From contig JAQNBH010000014.1 in assembly GCA_028752905.1 (NCBI GenBank), positions 23,407,990 through 23,471,989 of the forward strand: a DNA stretch of 64,000 bases, read 5' to 3'. The translations under genes were made by a program, and so were the position numbers. The first letter of the stretch is position 1, and every line of letters starts with the position of its first letter. Source of the stretch: Cladorhizidae sp. MBARI D1340-BT2. Lineage: Eukaryota; Porifera; Demospongiae; Poecilosclerida; Cladorhizidae. Shown in pieces: positions 34,387-44,400 of this stretch. The notes beneath the pieces are model-generated. The model saw only the letters and a program-made list of their open reading frames with translations. It was not told where the DNA came from and made no database searches.

Positions 34387-34554
34387 AAAGAATAAAGCCT
34401 TAAGCTTGTTTGCAGCAGCACAATAATTATGGCAAGTGAGCATGACAATGCACATTACAACTGGTAAGGGGTCACAATGTAATTATCTATGAGTTCAGGG
34501 TTCGCCCGGTACGGGGTCGCCTTACGTATTGGCTAGTTACTGTATTATTCACTA
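34386..34554 (-). repeat. Gypsy B 5' LTR
   Basis: 169 bp, identical by eye to the 3' LTR and followed outward by the ataat target duplication (34555-34559). It contains the segment complementary to the primer region (34448-34462). Confidence 0.95.
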
Positions 34555-34849
34555 ATAATGTAATAAGGCCCTGTTGTTGGCCTATCATTCATTAAAAATC
34601 ATGCAAGTTAATTCACAGATAGTGTTGATGTGGATTAAAGTGTTGCTTGCTCAGATTAAGTAATGTGCTAGCTTAATTACATTGTGTACAAGCCTGCACA
34701 GTTTGTTCAGGCTGTTCTCAGTCCTCTCTTCACTGGAGTGCTTGTTTGACTGAGAAGCATTATAAACATTTAATTAAACTACCTTTGTGTAAGAGACAAG
34801 GCTTACCAAACTAACAGCCATTTAGCAAAGAACAGAAACATGGGCTGAG

Positions 34850-36715
34850 AAATGAGGAAGCTTCTTTTGAAGAGGAAGATGGCCACCATGGTCATGATTC
34901 ACAATTTGGTGGCTGACACCTTCACCATGTTTTGTGGTAGATAAGGAAAAAAAGTGAGGTTTATCAAAGCTTGCCACAATGGCATAAACGGTGTTCACTT
35001 AGGCAGAGACAAAACCATAAGCAAAGTTTGTCTTTTACAAACTATATTTGGTTATCTAGGATGCTCTCCCCACGATTTTGTCCATGTCAGAGAAGTAGGA
35101 GTTTTAAATTATAAGTTTAATATTTTCTAAACAGCTTATTTCCTTTTGGAAAAGGATATGGAGCACCACTTGCTGCATCACATTTTTGCTATCTCTACTA
35201 TAGGTGTTATTTGGAAAATGTTGAAAAAACATTTACATTTAACATTTCTGTTGTAAACTACAGGTCACATTGAATTTTTGTTTAATTTTCATCTGTGAAG
35301 ATTTCTGAGACATATTGGTGGAAAGGAATGGTAAATGATGTTGTGGGATATTGAAAGAGCTGTGATAAATGTCAGAGGCGCCAAGGCTGATTACATCCGA
35401 TCCCTGTAAATTCAGTTTGGAGCAAATTTAGCATTGACTCAGTAGATGAGTTGTGTTTTTTATCTTGCAATATATTTTGCTATATTTTGTAGACCTACTA
35501 CTTTCCTTTTAGTGGATTTCTTTACTTATTAACTATCTACTCATTACAGGTCCTTTTCCTGAATCGCAGCTAGCAAACAAATACTTTTACTGATTACTTT
35601 TCCAAGTGGCCCGAGGCTACACCTCTTTTTGATAAGGCAGTGATTGGTGTAGCTGATTTTTTTTGTGTGCATGGATGGCTAAATATGATTATAGGGAATT
35701 TGTTAAGGCAGTGTTAATGTATCACACTTAAGTGTTAGAGTTCAATTGACGATGCTAATCCATTTGAGACACCTATTTTGTCCACTCATGCAGTAGGCAT
35801 ATGCAATGTACAGATACATGCTCTACCTTCAATATGATGATAAAAAATCTTGCTCACTTTAAATACCAACTAGCTTTACTAATAATAAGTGGCTTTCAGC
35901 TGATGACATTAATTATAGGTTAACTATTCTAATTGGTTTTTAGCTTTGGACTTTTTCAAGGCAAGTGAAAAATGCAGAAAATACAAGGTAATTTATATAG
36001 ATTGCAATGTGTTAAAAAAAGGTCACATGATTTCCATGTGAAGATGATGATGGGTCTGACAAGATAACCTTGTATTTTAGAGAAGAACCAAAGTGCTTCC
36101 TTTTGTACATATATAAGGGAGTACACTATAGCATTCCTTATATTGGTTTGGCCACTATTTTACTCTTTACAGTATGCACGTTTCCAAGCATTGTCTTGTA
36201 ATTCAAGTTTCGTCAGATTTGTACACTTGTATACTAATATCATTGTTGTAACATTTTGTCTGATCAAGGAAAGCAATTCGAATCAGAGATTTGCAAGCTA
36301 AAAAACCAGGACCACACCATACCACCTCAATCAGATGGCCTGATTGAGCTTTTCAATCTGACCTGAGACTTCATTCCTATTGTCCAGAGTCTCAATAGCA
36401 ATTGAGAAGGAGTGAGGTGGACCTAACGAAGAATACTTGCTTGCTTTCCGCTTCTCAGCCAAAGTCACCACTGCTCCTGCCTGCACTTCTGGTGGCATGC
36501 CAAAGGCATGACAGAATGAGAGAGTTAAAAGGCAAGTTGCGTCCTAGACAAGAGGCTTCCCATCTTTCCATGGGATCATACTTAATTTTCCATCTTACCT
36601 GTCTAGGCGCAAAGGTTCCAGCATAGAATTGATACATGCTGATACCAGAGCCCTGTACAATATGTCACTGATGGTTGCGTGATGATAATAGCAACTTTTG
36701 CTCTATCTACAACTG
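34850..36715 (+). pseudogene. Integrase remnant interrupted by intron-like gaps
   Basis: Plus-strand integrase text appears in four blocks. Block 1 (about 34880-35025) ends HLGRDKTISK, the zinc-domain start. Block 2 (35301-35441) has TYWWKGMVNDVVGY and KSCDKCQRRQ, then FSIDS with the first Asp. Block 3 (35550-35693) has GPFPESQLANKYF, then FSKWPEATPLFDKAVIGVAD in another frame and HGWLNMII. Block 4 (36259-36640) starts SDQGKQFES with the second Asp. Gap 1 (35026-35300) has GT-AG ends and rejoins in frame. Gap 2 (35442-35549) is GT-AG but rejoins one base out. Gap 3 (35694-36258) has no GT-AG ends. Stops are present in each block. It may be a once-spliced domesticated integrase or a gypsy copy with insertions. 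Confidence 0.6.
36259..36713 (+). repeat. Integrase-bearing block duplicated at 42011-42475
   Basis: The 455-bp block starting tctgatcaaggaaagcaatt is nearly identical to 42011-42475; the second copy has about 10 extra bases near 42340. Homology starts and stops abruptly on both sides. It encodes the integrase second-Asp region and the start of the Glu region (PYH-QSDGLIE-type text). Confidence 0.95.
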
Positions 36716-36719
36716 AGCC

Positions 36720-37195
36720 CTTGTATTGCAAAATTATTCAGATGAAGCCAGAAAAGCTGAAGGAGCAAACTGCACAGAACTCCGGATACCAAGATCACTA
36801 GATCTAACAGGCAGAGTTGCTTGTGACCATTTAAGTAGCACAATGTAACACCTGGAATTTATTTTGCTTTATGAAGTCATTACATGGCATAAATTAAGTG
36901 AGGAAGAAAGTAATAGAGGATGCAATGTAATCACGAGACAAAAAAATCTCGCCAGGTTACGGCTTGGAGGGAGATATGCGGGCTTGTTACCAGCATATTT
37001 AGTAAAATATTCTAACAACTAAGAATAAGAAGGAAAAAGATGTCCATTACTCATTTATTGATTTAAGATTCATTTGATTTCTTTGCTATTATTTATCTTT
37101 TTTAGAGTCAAGAACACAGCAGATATTTACTCACATCCACAACATATATGGCTGTATTTTTGGTTGCCTTTGCTACCTTTTTGGTTGATAAATTC
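36720..37195. other. Non-coding stretch
   Basis: No gene, repeat or element end can be supported here. Confidence 0.5.
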
Positions 37196-37197
37196 AC

Positions 37198-37422
37198 TGC
37201 ACAATTCAATATCATAGAGCTTGATTATATACAATGAAGATTGAAATGAGTAGTGTTCAAGTTAAACTGTATTTATATGTTTTGTATAGCTAGTAAGCTA
37301 ATACACTTTATAAAAGATCCAAGTAGAGTTCAGAAGTGACAAGCGGGAAGTGATGACACACACAGAGTTCAAGTAGTATACTGAATAGGATGTGGTTAAT
37401 TAACACACACCCAAATACTACA
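37198..37422 (-). repeat. Probable 3' LTR of gypsy D
   Basis: On the minus strand the interval starts TGTAGTATTTGGG directly after a polypurine tract (AGTGGGGTGGAA) and ends GAATTGTGCA. It contains TTTTATAAAG. Its position directly downstream of a gypsy integrase C-terminus (37480-38200) supports the call. Confidence 0.6.
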
Positions 37423-37479
37423 TTCCACCCCACTAAGATTAAAAGATGGAAGTTACACCAAAGATACATACAGGCAAGG

Positions 37480-38200
37480 AGTCAATGTGTCACAATAAGT
37501 CCATACCACTCTTGGAAGCATTCCACAACAGTCAGTACTTGAATGTCAGCTCCAGGAGTTGGAGTTACCGTAACAAAATCTTTATCATCAGCAGGTACGT
37601 CTGGTTCCAAAACCATCAGGTGATCTGTCTTCATCAGGACATGACTCCATAGGTTTGAGATGATCAACATGCCTGCAAAAGATGATGACATCAAGGACTG
37701 AAACCAGGTAACTCAAAGGTCCTTGTCTCGCCATAATCCTCTCCAAAATCACTTCAGACAGATACTTTGCACTAGGGAATACTATCATATTATAGTGACT
37801 TCTTGATCAACATGAAACTCTCAAACCTTTGCATATTAGTCATGCTGTAACTTACCCCACTTTAGACTCCAGCTGTGGTCCTAGGGGATGTGGTATGTCC
37901 TGATATCTCACCCTGGGAACAATGAACAGGGAGATGCTCCAGTAGAAGTGCACGAGGTGCTACTCGATAACCGTACATGAGAAAGATATTTTCCACTCTA
38001 AGTTGTAGAGGTAAGCTTTCCTGTCCTCCTGCCCTCTATGCTTCCTTAACCATTCTGCATGTCTGTTGGATGAGGGATGGTATGGGATGCATTTGACTTG
38101 ACATAGCCTGTTTCAGGAATGTCTTTGGACACAAATTGGGGGCCATTATCGGAAACTAACTGTTCAGGTAGAACGGGCACCTAAGAACTTCAACCTCTTT
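37480..38200 (-). pseudogene. Gypsy D integrase core and C-terminal fragment
   Basis: On the minus strand VLPEQLVSDNGPQFVSKD marks the second catalytic Asp (about 38150). It is followed, in broken frames, by YGYRVAPRALLLEHLPVH, then ILERIMARQGPLSYLVSVL and RHVDHLKP, the standard C-terminal module of gypsy integrases. The catalytic Glu region is lost. The rest of pol is absent; sequence at 38.2 kb and beyond is unrelated. Confidence 0.8.
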
Positions 38201-38204
38201 GTAG

Positions 38205-39680
38205 TTTTGATACTCATGTCATTCTCACTAAAACAGCATTGCAGTAATCAGTAGTCTGTTAGCTACTGCCGCAACAAGTCTTATCTGCTACTTTAAAAAA
38301 AGATCAAGGCTTTGCCAAGATTCTGTGTACTATCTTCCACTGAAGTGTTGTTAAAAGACATGCAAACTTAAAATAGTTGACACTATACTCATTATTGGAC
38401 ACATCATGTTTAATTCTACTTTTTAGTCTGGTAGAACATTTCTGTGTGACCTACTGTGTGCTAAGTATGTGAGGGGACAAAAAGAATCTTCTTTTTTGTT
38501 TCTTTAAAAAAAAAATTTAGTCTAGTTTATAAATTCTATGTATTTTCTTGGCCGTTTACTTTGGTGCTCAAAGTCACAGTTCAATTTGGGATTGTATCTT
38601 TCTTCACATCCCCTCCCTCCACCCCCACTCTACTTCTTGTTCGCCTGTATGCAAGTCCCCATTCGATACTGGGCAGAATAAACTTTCTGCCATAAGGGCG
38701 AATGAGCATTGTAAAGCATATAATGCAATGAACTAGCACTTTATGGACCATCATCTCATTGATTAGATGGTATTTATTATCATTTACCCACAACTTTCAC
38801 CTAGAGCACACTCCAGCATCACACTTAACTTAGAACCTTCAGGGTTATGAAAGAGAGGCCTAGCTTTAAAAGTAAAGCCAAGAGGTGGTTAAAAAACTGT
38901 GTTCATTTCCACCCAATTTTGTCACAAACTCATGTATACAGACACACTTTTTGTAATCCATAATAGGACGCACATGCATCTCTGTAGGCAAATGAAGACC
39001 ATTATCTCAGAATCTATGAACTGCTTTTTTCCAATTAGTGAAATAGTCAGTATAAAAAGCTGGTACTCATCACCCTTATGCCAGAATTGTAGGCAGAACT
39101 ACACTTTTAGCAGAAATCATATATTCAGAGCTATATTGATAAATCCATGAGAAATTCTTGTACGATGAAAAAAAGAAGCATCTTTTGCGCATATTAGTAC
39201 CTGTGTCATAGGTTTTTTCAGTCCTTTTCTGGGTCTTTGGGTTGGCTTATGTCAGTGTAAGAATATTTGGACAATGCAGATGCAGAAACCTTGGTAGATT
39301 GTTTAGCTCCATTATGACACTCTGAGTCAGAATCTTATTGGGTTACCCACAAGCCACAACTGTTTGGTTTTGTTCACCAAGATTATGTATAGAGTGTTTA
39401 TGAACTAACTTTGAATCTTACTTTCACATTTAGCTTCTGCAGACTGAAAAAAATGAAGTCATTGAACACTGCTTTCAACACAATTTTCTCATTTTTTTCC
39501 ATTGCTCAACCAAATTTACAGGGGCATAGCCAGTAATTCAAGTGGTCAGGAGTTTTAAAAATTGAACATAACACACCTGTGACCTTAACGAGTACTAACC
39601 ACTGGCATAATATTTGACAAACTGTAAGCTATGTCAATTGTTTCAAAAAAGTGAAGGGAGAGGTTCGAGCCCGCCACTCG
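38205..39680. other. Gene-poor stretch
   Basis: No supported gene. The 5' LTR of gypsy E should lie toward the right end, but I could not define it because no second copy is present. Confidence 0.5.
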
Positions 39681-39684
39681 AAAG

Positions 39685-41597
39685 ATGAGGTACCAGGTCG
39701 AAATGCAGACCAGGAGAAAGAAGAAGGCTGAGAGTTGGGCAGATCTCGCTGAAGACCTCGGGTTACTCACTGACAATGCTTACCCTGAGCTCGAAGTGGC
39801 AGCTAGGGAGAGACTGGCTATGATCACTTACCTGGGCCAGATCGAGAATGCACAAGTTGCATTTGGATTCAAGCAAAGAATCCCAGAGGCATTGGATGAA
39901 GCAGTGACAGCTACCTTGGAACTGGAGCCTTACCTCACTCCCAGAATGACTGTGTCCAGCATAGAGGTGCCACCTCAAGGGTGCTGTAAGTAACAGTGTG
40001 TCAAATGATAAGCTAACTACTATGTTTGAGCAGTTAGTTGACAGATTTGATAAGTTTGAGTCTTCTTAGTTGAGCTCAGAAACAGGAAGTCCAAGCCAGT
40101 ACAGAGCAAGACAAACAGGAATTTCCAACAGAGTTGGAGGGGGAATAGTGCGACAAAGGGACTTCTCCAGGAGTCAAGCACATGACCTACGCTGTTGGAA
40201 CTGTGGCAAGAAAGGGCACATTGCAAGACAGTGCCGCTCCCTCAAGAAGCTGGAACCAGGAAACTAGACAGCCCCTGCACGAAGAGTCGAGTGCAGGAGG
40301 GTAGAAATAGTATGACTCATACATCTAGTAATCTAACTATATCCGTAGTAATCCCTACAGGCAGATTTTGTGTGGAGGGATTCGTCAATGTCTCTGCCAC
40401 TTCGTTCATGGTGGATTCATGAGTTGCAGTTACCTTAATGCGGAAAGATGCATGGGAGAGTATGAACACAGGGACACAAAGAGTGGACCTGCGACCTTGG
40501 GCCAAACATCCACTGGTAGGTGTCAATGGAACTCCACTACAAGTCCATGGTCATGCATGTGTTGATCTCGGTATCAAATGATGCTGTTACAAAGTTGATG
40601 TTGTAGTGGTGAGCCCCCTAACTAAAGAAGCCATATTAGGCCTAGATTTCATGACAAAGCGCAATGTAACAGTTGATTTACAAAAGTCCCAGTTAAATAT
40701 TGGCAAGCAACCCCTTATTTCCATATATCAGAAGTCCCAACCTATATGACCCAAGCTGGTTAAGTATGCATCAAAGAGGGCATTAAGCTAACCCCATTTT
40801 CTGAGCAAGTTGTCATAGCAAATGTTGAGGTGTGTTCTCTGAAAGGGACCTGTATTGTAGAGAAATTACCTGGAAACTCCCTATCATGTTCTGTAGCCAG
40901 AGCCTTGGTTGATCTCTGTAAAGGCCAAGTCCTGTCTATTCAATCCTAAAATTGAGCCTGTTGTGATACCTAGAAATGCTTTTGTGGCCACTATAGAATC
41001 GGTAGTCCCACCTCAAGAGGAGGTAATTGCGAATGTGCCTACTAGCCAAGCCGAATCATGCTGGGGCAAAGAATTTTCGTGGGATATAGTTGAGAATAGT
41101 GAGGCCGAAGTTACTCAGAAACAGAAAGAAGTGTTTTTTGCCCTGCTAACCTGATATGATGATGTCTTTGCTTCTTCCAGCTCAGACCTTGATCACACCA
41201 ATGAGCTACACTATCAAATCCACACAGGAGACTCTCCTCCTGTTAGACAAGGTGTCAAAAAGATTCCTCTACACCGTAGGAAGGATGTACAACAGCTTCT
41301 AGACAGCATGTTAGAGAACAAGGTGGTTCAACCATCAAAAGATCCATGGGCTTCTCCTATAGTTCTTGTCAGGAAGAGCTTTCGTTTTTGCGTAGACTAT
41401 CGTAAGCTAAACGAAGTCAGTCACCCACAAAAACGCATAACCATTGCCGAGAATCGACGATACGATTAACACTCTAGCTGGCTCTAAATGGTTGTCTACC
41501 CTAAAGGACCTACTTCTGTGATACTTCAACTAATAACCCTAATAACCCCTGAAAGCAAGAAGGCTAATGTGATGTCAGAGATGCATGGAGCTGCTCT

Positions 41598-41629
<32 letters not shown>

Positions 41630-42475
41630 AGGGGGGGGGGGGCATTTAGGAGAACATAAGACTCTGACTCACATTTGTGAGAGATTCTATTGGCCAGGTT
41701 GCCACAATGATGTACTGGACTGGTGTAAGGTGTGCTCAGATTGTCCATCCACCAAAACCTCTGCCCCAAAGAACAGAGCACCACTTCAGAGTGTGTAGAT
41801 CAGAAGTCCAATGCAGATGGCGGCTGTAGACATCATGGACACTTTCCAGAGTCAAAATCTGGAAATTCATATACATCCTGGTGGTTGGAGATTATTTCAC
41901 TCGGTGGATGGAAGATTATCCTATTTCCAACCAAGAAACCTCAACTGTGGCTCGTGTTCTCACCAATGAGTTTTTCTTCCGTTTTTCTCCTCCTGAATAT
42001 ATAGCCGCATTCTGATCAAGGAAAGCAATTCGAATCAGAGATTTGCAAGCTAAAAAACCAGGACCACACCATACCACCCTCAATCAGATGGCCTGATTGA
42101 GCATTTCAATCTGACCTGAGACTTCATTCCTATTGTCGAGAGTCTCAATAGCAATTGAGAAGGAGTGAGGTGGACCTAACAAAGAATACTTGCTTGCTTT
42201 CCGCTTCTCAGCCAAAGTCACCACTGCTCCTGTCTGCACTTCTGGTGGCATGCCAAAGGCATGACAGAATGAGAGAGTTAAAAGGCAAGTTGCATCCTAG
42301 ACAAGAGGCTTCCCATCTTTCCATGGGATCATACTTAATCCTGGCCATTTTCCATCTTACCTGTCTAGGCGCAACGGTTCCAGCATAGAATTGATACATG
42401 CTGATACCAGAGCCCTGTACAATATGTCACTGATGGCTGCGTGATGATAATAGCAACTTTTGCTCTATCTACAAC
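39685..42475 (+). pseudogene. Gypsy E: gag, protease, RT start and integrase, with internal deletion
   Basis: Gag begins at 39685 (MRYQVEMQTRRKKKAES) and has a zinc knuckle CWNCGKKGHIARQC at about 40195. The protease region follows (40380-40640) with the active-site Gly codon replaced by a stop (VDS then TGA), ending SPLTKEAILGLDF. Open text (40909-41154) leads to an RT start (41200-41460) with PSKDPWASPIVLV and FCVDYRKLNE. The rest of RT, including its catalytic box, and all of RNase H are missing. A 45-bp poly-G tract (41598-41642) marks the junction, after which the integrase zinc domain resumes (HICERFYWPG, CSDC), then the core (VDIMDTF) and the duplicated block 42011-42475. Confidence 0.85.
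41598..41642. repeat. Poly-G tract at a deletion junction in gypsy E
   Basis: 31 G, AA, 12 G. It lies exactly where RT text stops and integrase text restarts. Long G-runs are also a classic sequencing and assembly hazard. Confidence 0.9.
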
Positions 42476-42479
42476 AATT

Positions 42480-43215
42480 CTGCTAAAGCGGAAGAACTGA
42501 ACTGCACTAAACACAAAGACCTAGTTACATACTTGTTTGTTCCTGTGGTGGTTGAGACTTCAGGAGCTTTTAGCCCCCAAACCCATTCCTTTATCAAGAA
42601 CCTGGGAAGAAGACTACAGGCAGCATCAGAGGAGCCATTGTTGTTCCAATTTCTCCTGCACAGGCTCTCTATGAAGATTCAGAGAGGTAAAGCTGCCTCG
42701 ATGCTCAGGTCAATGGACCAATAGTTAACTGGAGTTCTGGACAATTTTTTTCCTTTCTGCCTCCTTTTTCTCTCTTTATTTTTCTTACCCCTTTTCCCTT
42801 TTTTTCCTTCATTATTATCATAAATGAATGATAGATAGATAGAGATAGATTAATAATAAAAACAATAAATAAATAAAAGAATGACCTTCTCAATCATCAA
42901 ACTTTGAAATATAGTCTCTCGATATTTAAACTACATGCTCTAACCTACATCAAGCACATCCAGTCGAAACAACGAGAGAGTAAATTTCAAGTTAGTTATT
43001 GTAATTTTGTTATCTTAACTGAGAGGGCATTGAGAAATAGTAAAATAAGAATTTATTCTCAAGATTGAATCAATGCCTTCCATTCCACCAATTGGTGAAC
43101 CCAAGAGGGTGGATGACTCTGGGTTCACTACCAAAAGACCTGGAATATGCACTAGTAAAGAACCCAGAGTGGTATGATCTGGGAATACCACTTTGTTGGA
43201 AAGATGCATTCTTGG
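42480..43215. other. Non-coding stretch
   Basis: It has a pyrimidine-rich segment and a gata/taaa simple repeat (about 42745-42880). No gene can be supported. Confidence 0.55.
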
Positions 43216-43220
43216 TACCC

Positions 43221-43586
43221 TGTTATATTGAACCTGTACTGTAGACTGATTCATTAGTAGTGTTAGATTTGAATGTATTCAGGTTATAGTAAATAGCAAT
43301 ATACTACTGTTGGGATATGTTAACACTTCTGTCATTCTACTGTTTATAGTTCAGTTGCAAATTTTGTTATACGTATATATAGTTGTTGAGTTGTACGTAT
43401 ATATAGTTGTTGAGTTATACGTATATATAGTTGTTGAGTTATACGTATATATAGTTGTTGAGTTATACGTATATATAGTTGTTGAGTTATACGTATATAT
43501 AGTTGTTGAGGTGTTGTCTTGTTTTGCTATTTATTGAATTAAAGCATGGCTAATAACAAGTGATAGCTATTTGAAGTTTTCCAACA
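43221..43586 (+). repeat. Copia 5' LTR with an expanded 24-bp array
   Basis: It starts TGTTATATTGAAC and ends TTTTCCAACA. At 366 bp it exceeds the 258-bp 3' LTR, chiefly through six 24-bp units (43367-43510, tacgtatatatagttgttgag core) that the 3' LTR lacks. Shared blocks include gtattcaggttat and cttgttttgctatttatt. Confidence 0.88.
43367..43510. repeat. 24-bp minisatellite, six units, in the copia LTR
   Basis: Units start at 43367, 43391, 43415, 43439, 43463 and 43487 and differ by only a base or so. Confidence 0.97.
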
Positions 43587-43600
43587 GGTTATGGGCACAG
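43587..43600 (+). other. Copia primer-binding site (initiator-tRNA half type)
   Basis: ggttatgggcacag follows the LTR directly. It matches 13 of 14 bases of the complement of the anticodon-stem region of initiator tRNA-Met, the half-tRNA primer known for Drosophila copia. Confidence 0.8.
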
Positions 43601-43728
43601 TCAGACGCTCCCACTGCGCATGAAGATAGGTTATAGCTAGATCTTGTAGCTAGTGTTCAAGACTTTCAAGCTCTCGGAATCGTTGAAAATTGACCACTAA
43701 CTTGTTTTTGATCGAACCTCATTAGCAA

Positions 43729-44400
43729 TGGCAGAATTAAAAACTGTATCGATTGTTCCATTGAATGATCAATGTGGAAAGTTCAATGCTGAATGGCACT
43801 CATGAAAGATGTCTATTGTTCATTGTGAATGGAACTGAAACTCCTCCTGAAGAGGCTCAGGCCAAGAAGAATGCTAAGTTTGTTGCAAGAAGGGACCATG
43901 CACTAGCATTGATTGTTAAACCTTCATTGTTGTACTTGATTGGAGACTCTGATAACCCCATTATGACATGGAAGAAGTTCGCAGAACAGTTTCATAAAAA
44001 TACATGGGTCAACAAACTCGAGCTAAGGTACAAACTTTATTCATTGTGTTTACCGGAGGGAAAGTCTGTTCAGGATTACATCAGAGCTATGACATAAATA
44101 TTTTAAGCACTTGCAGAGGTGGGTGACCCCATCACAGAGGAGGATCGAGTTGTCGACATATTAGCAAGCCTAGCTGATTCTTTCAACATGCTGGCAACAG
44201 CTCTTCAGGAAAACACAGATGTACCTGAAATCGAAGTTGTAGGTGACTAAATGAGCAGCGAAAAATGAACGATAAAGACGGAAAATACAGATCAACCAAA
44301 ACAATGACCGCTAACCTCAAGAACAAAGGTTTAAAATGCTATTACTGCGGAAAACTTGGTAATATCAAATGAACTGTCGCAATCTGACTGCTGCAAAGAA
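43729..44400 (+). pseudogene. Copia gag (UBN2-type) with a degraded zinc knuckle
   Basis: The ATG at 43729 opens MAELKTVSIVPLND and stops soon after. The main gag text is in another frame (43765-44097; KKNAKFVARRDHALALIV, PIMTWKKFAEQFHKNTW, KLELRYKLYSLCLPEG), then ITEEDRVVDILASLADSF. A knuckle-like CYYCGKLGNIK...NC near 44340 lacks the His and has a stop inside. Several frameshifts. Confidence 0.82.

Larger units (their letters stand above)
29164..34554 (-). mobile_element. Complete young Ty3/gypsy retrotransposon (gypsy B)
   Basis: It is 5391 bp long with two 169-bp LTRs that I read as identical, a 5-bp target duplication (ataat), a polypurine tract and one uninterrupted gag-pol ORF (29385-34256, minus). 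Its GC content is visibly higher than its surroundings, as expected for a recent arrival with a different base composition. It inserted into sequence shared with the other arm of the inverted duplication, which lacks it. It is therefore younger than the duplication, or is a haplotype difference if the arms are allelic. Confidence 0.97.
18443..35050 (+). repeat. Left arm of a large inverted duplication
   Basis: This interval is collinear, in inverted orientation, with 53050-64000. Matching points: 18443 with 64000; RT ORF starts 19170 and 63272; proposed GT43 exon 2 (20656-20848 with 61578-61768); exon 1 (22151-22241 with 60855-60945); gypsy C integrase (23.35-24.26 kb with 56.5-55.05 kb); gypsy C RT (27.7 with 55.0 kb); RNase H (28.5 with 54.2 kb); and 34.56-35.05 with 53.56-53.05 kb. 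By eye the arms differ by substitutions and many small indels. Left-only blocks are about 20932-21622, 22641-23130, 24262-27700 and the gypsy B insertion 29164-34554. Confidence 0.92.

Noticed and set aside
39658..39680. tRNA-like B box (ggttcgagcccgcc)
   Set aside because: No A box, acceptor stem or cloverleaf can be built around it.
43310..43537. 75-codon ORF with a YVYIVVEL repeat
   Set aside because: It is the translation of the 24-bp LTR minisatellite.
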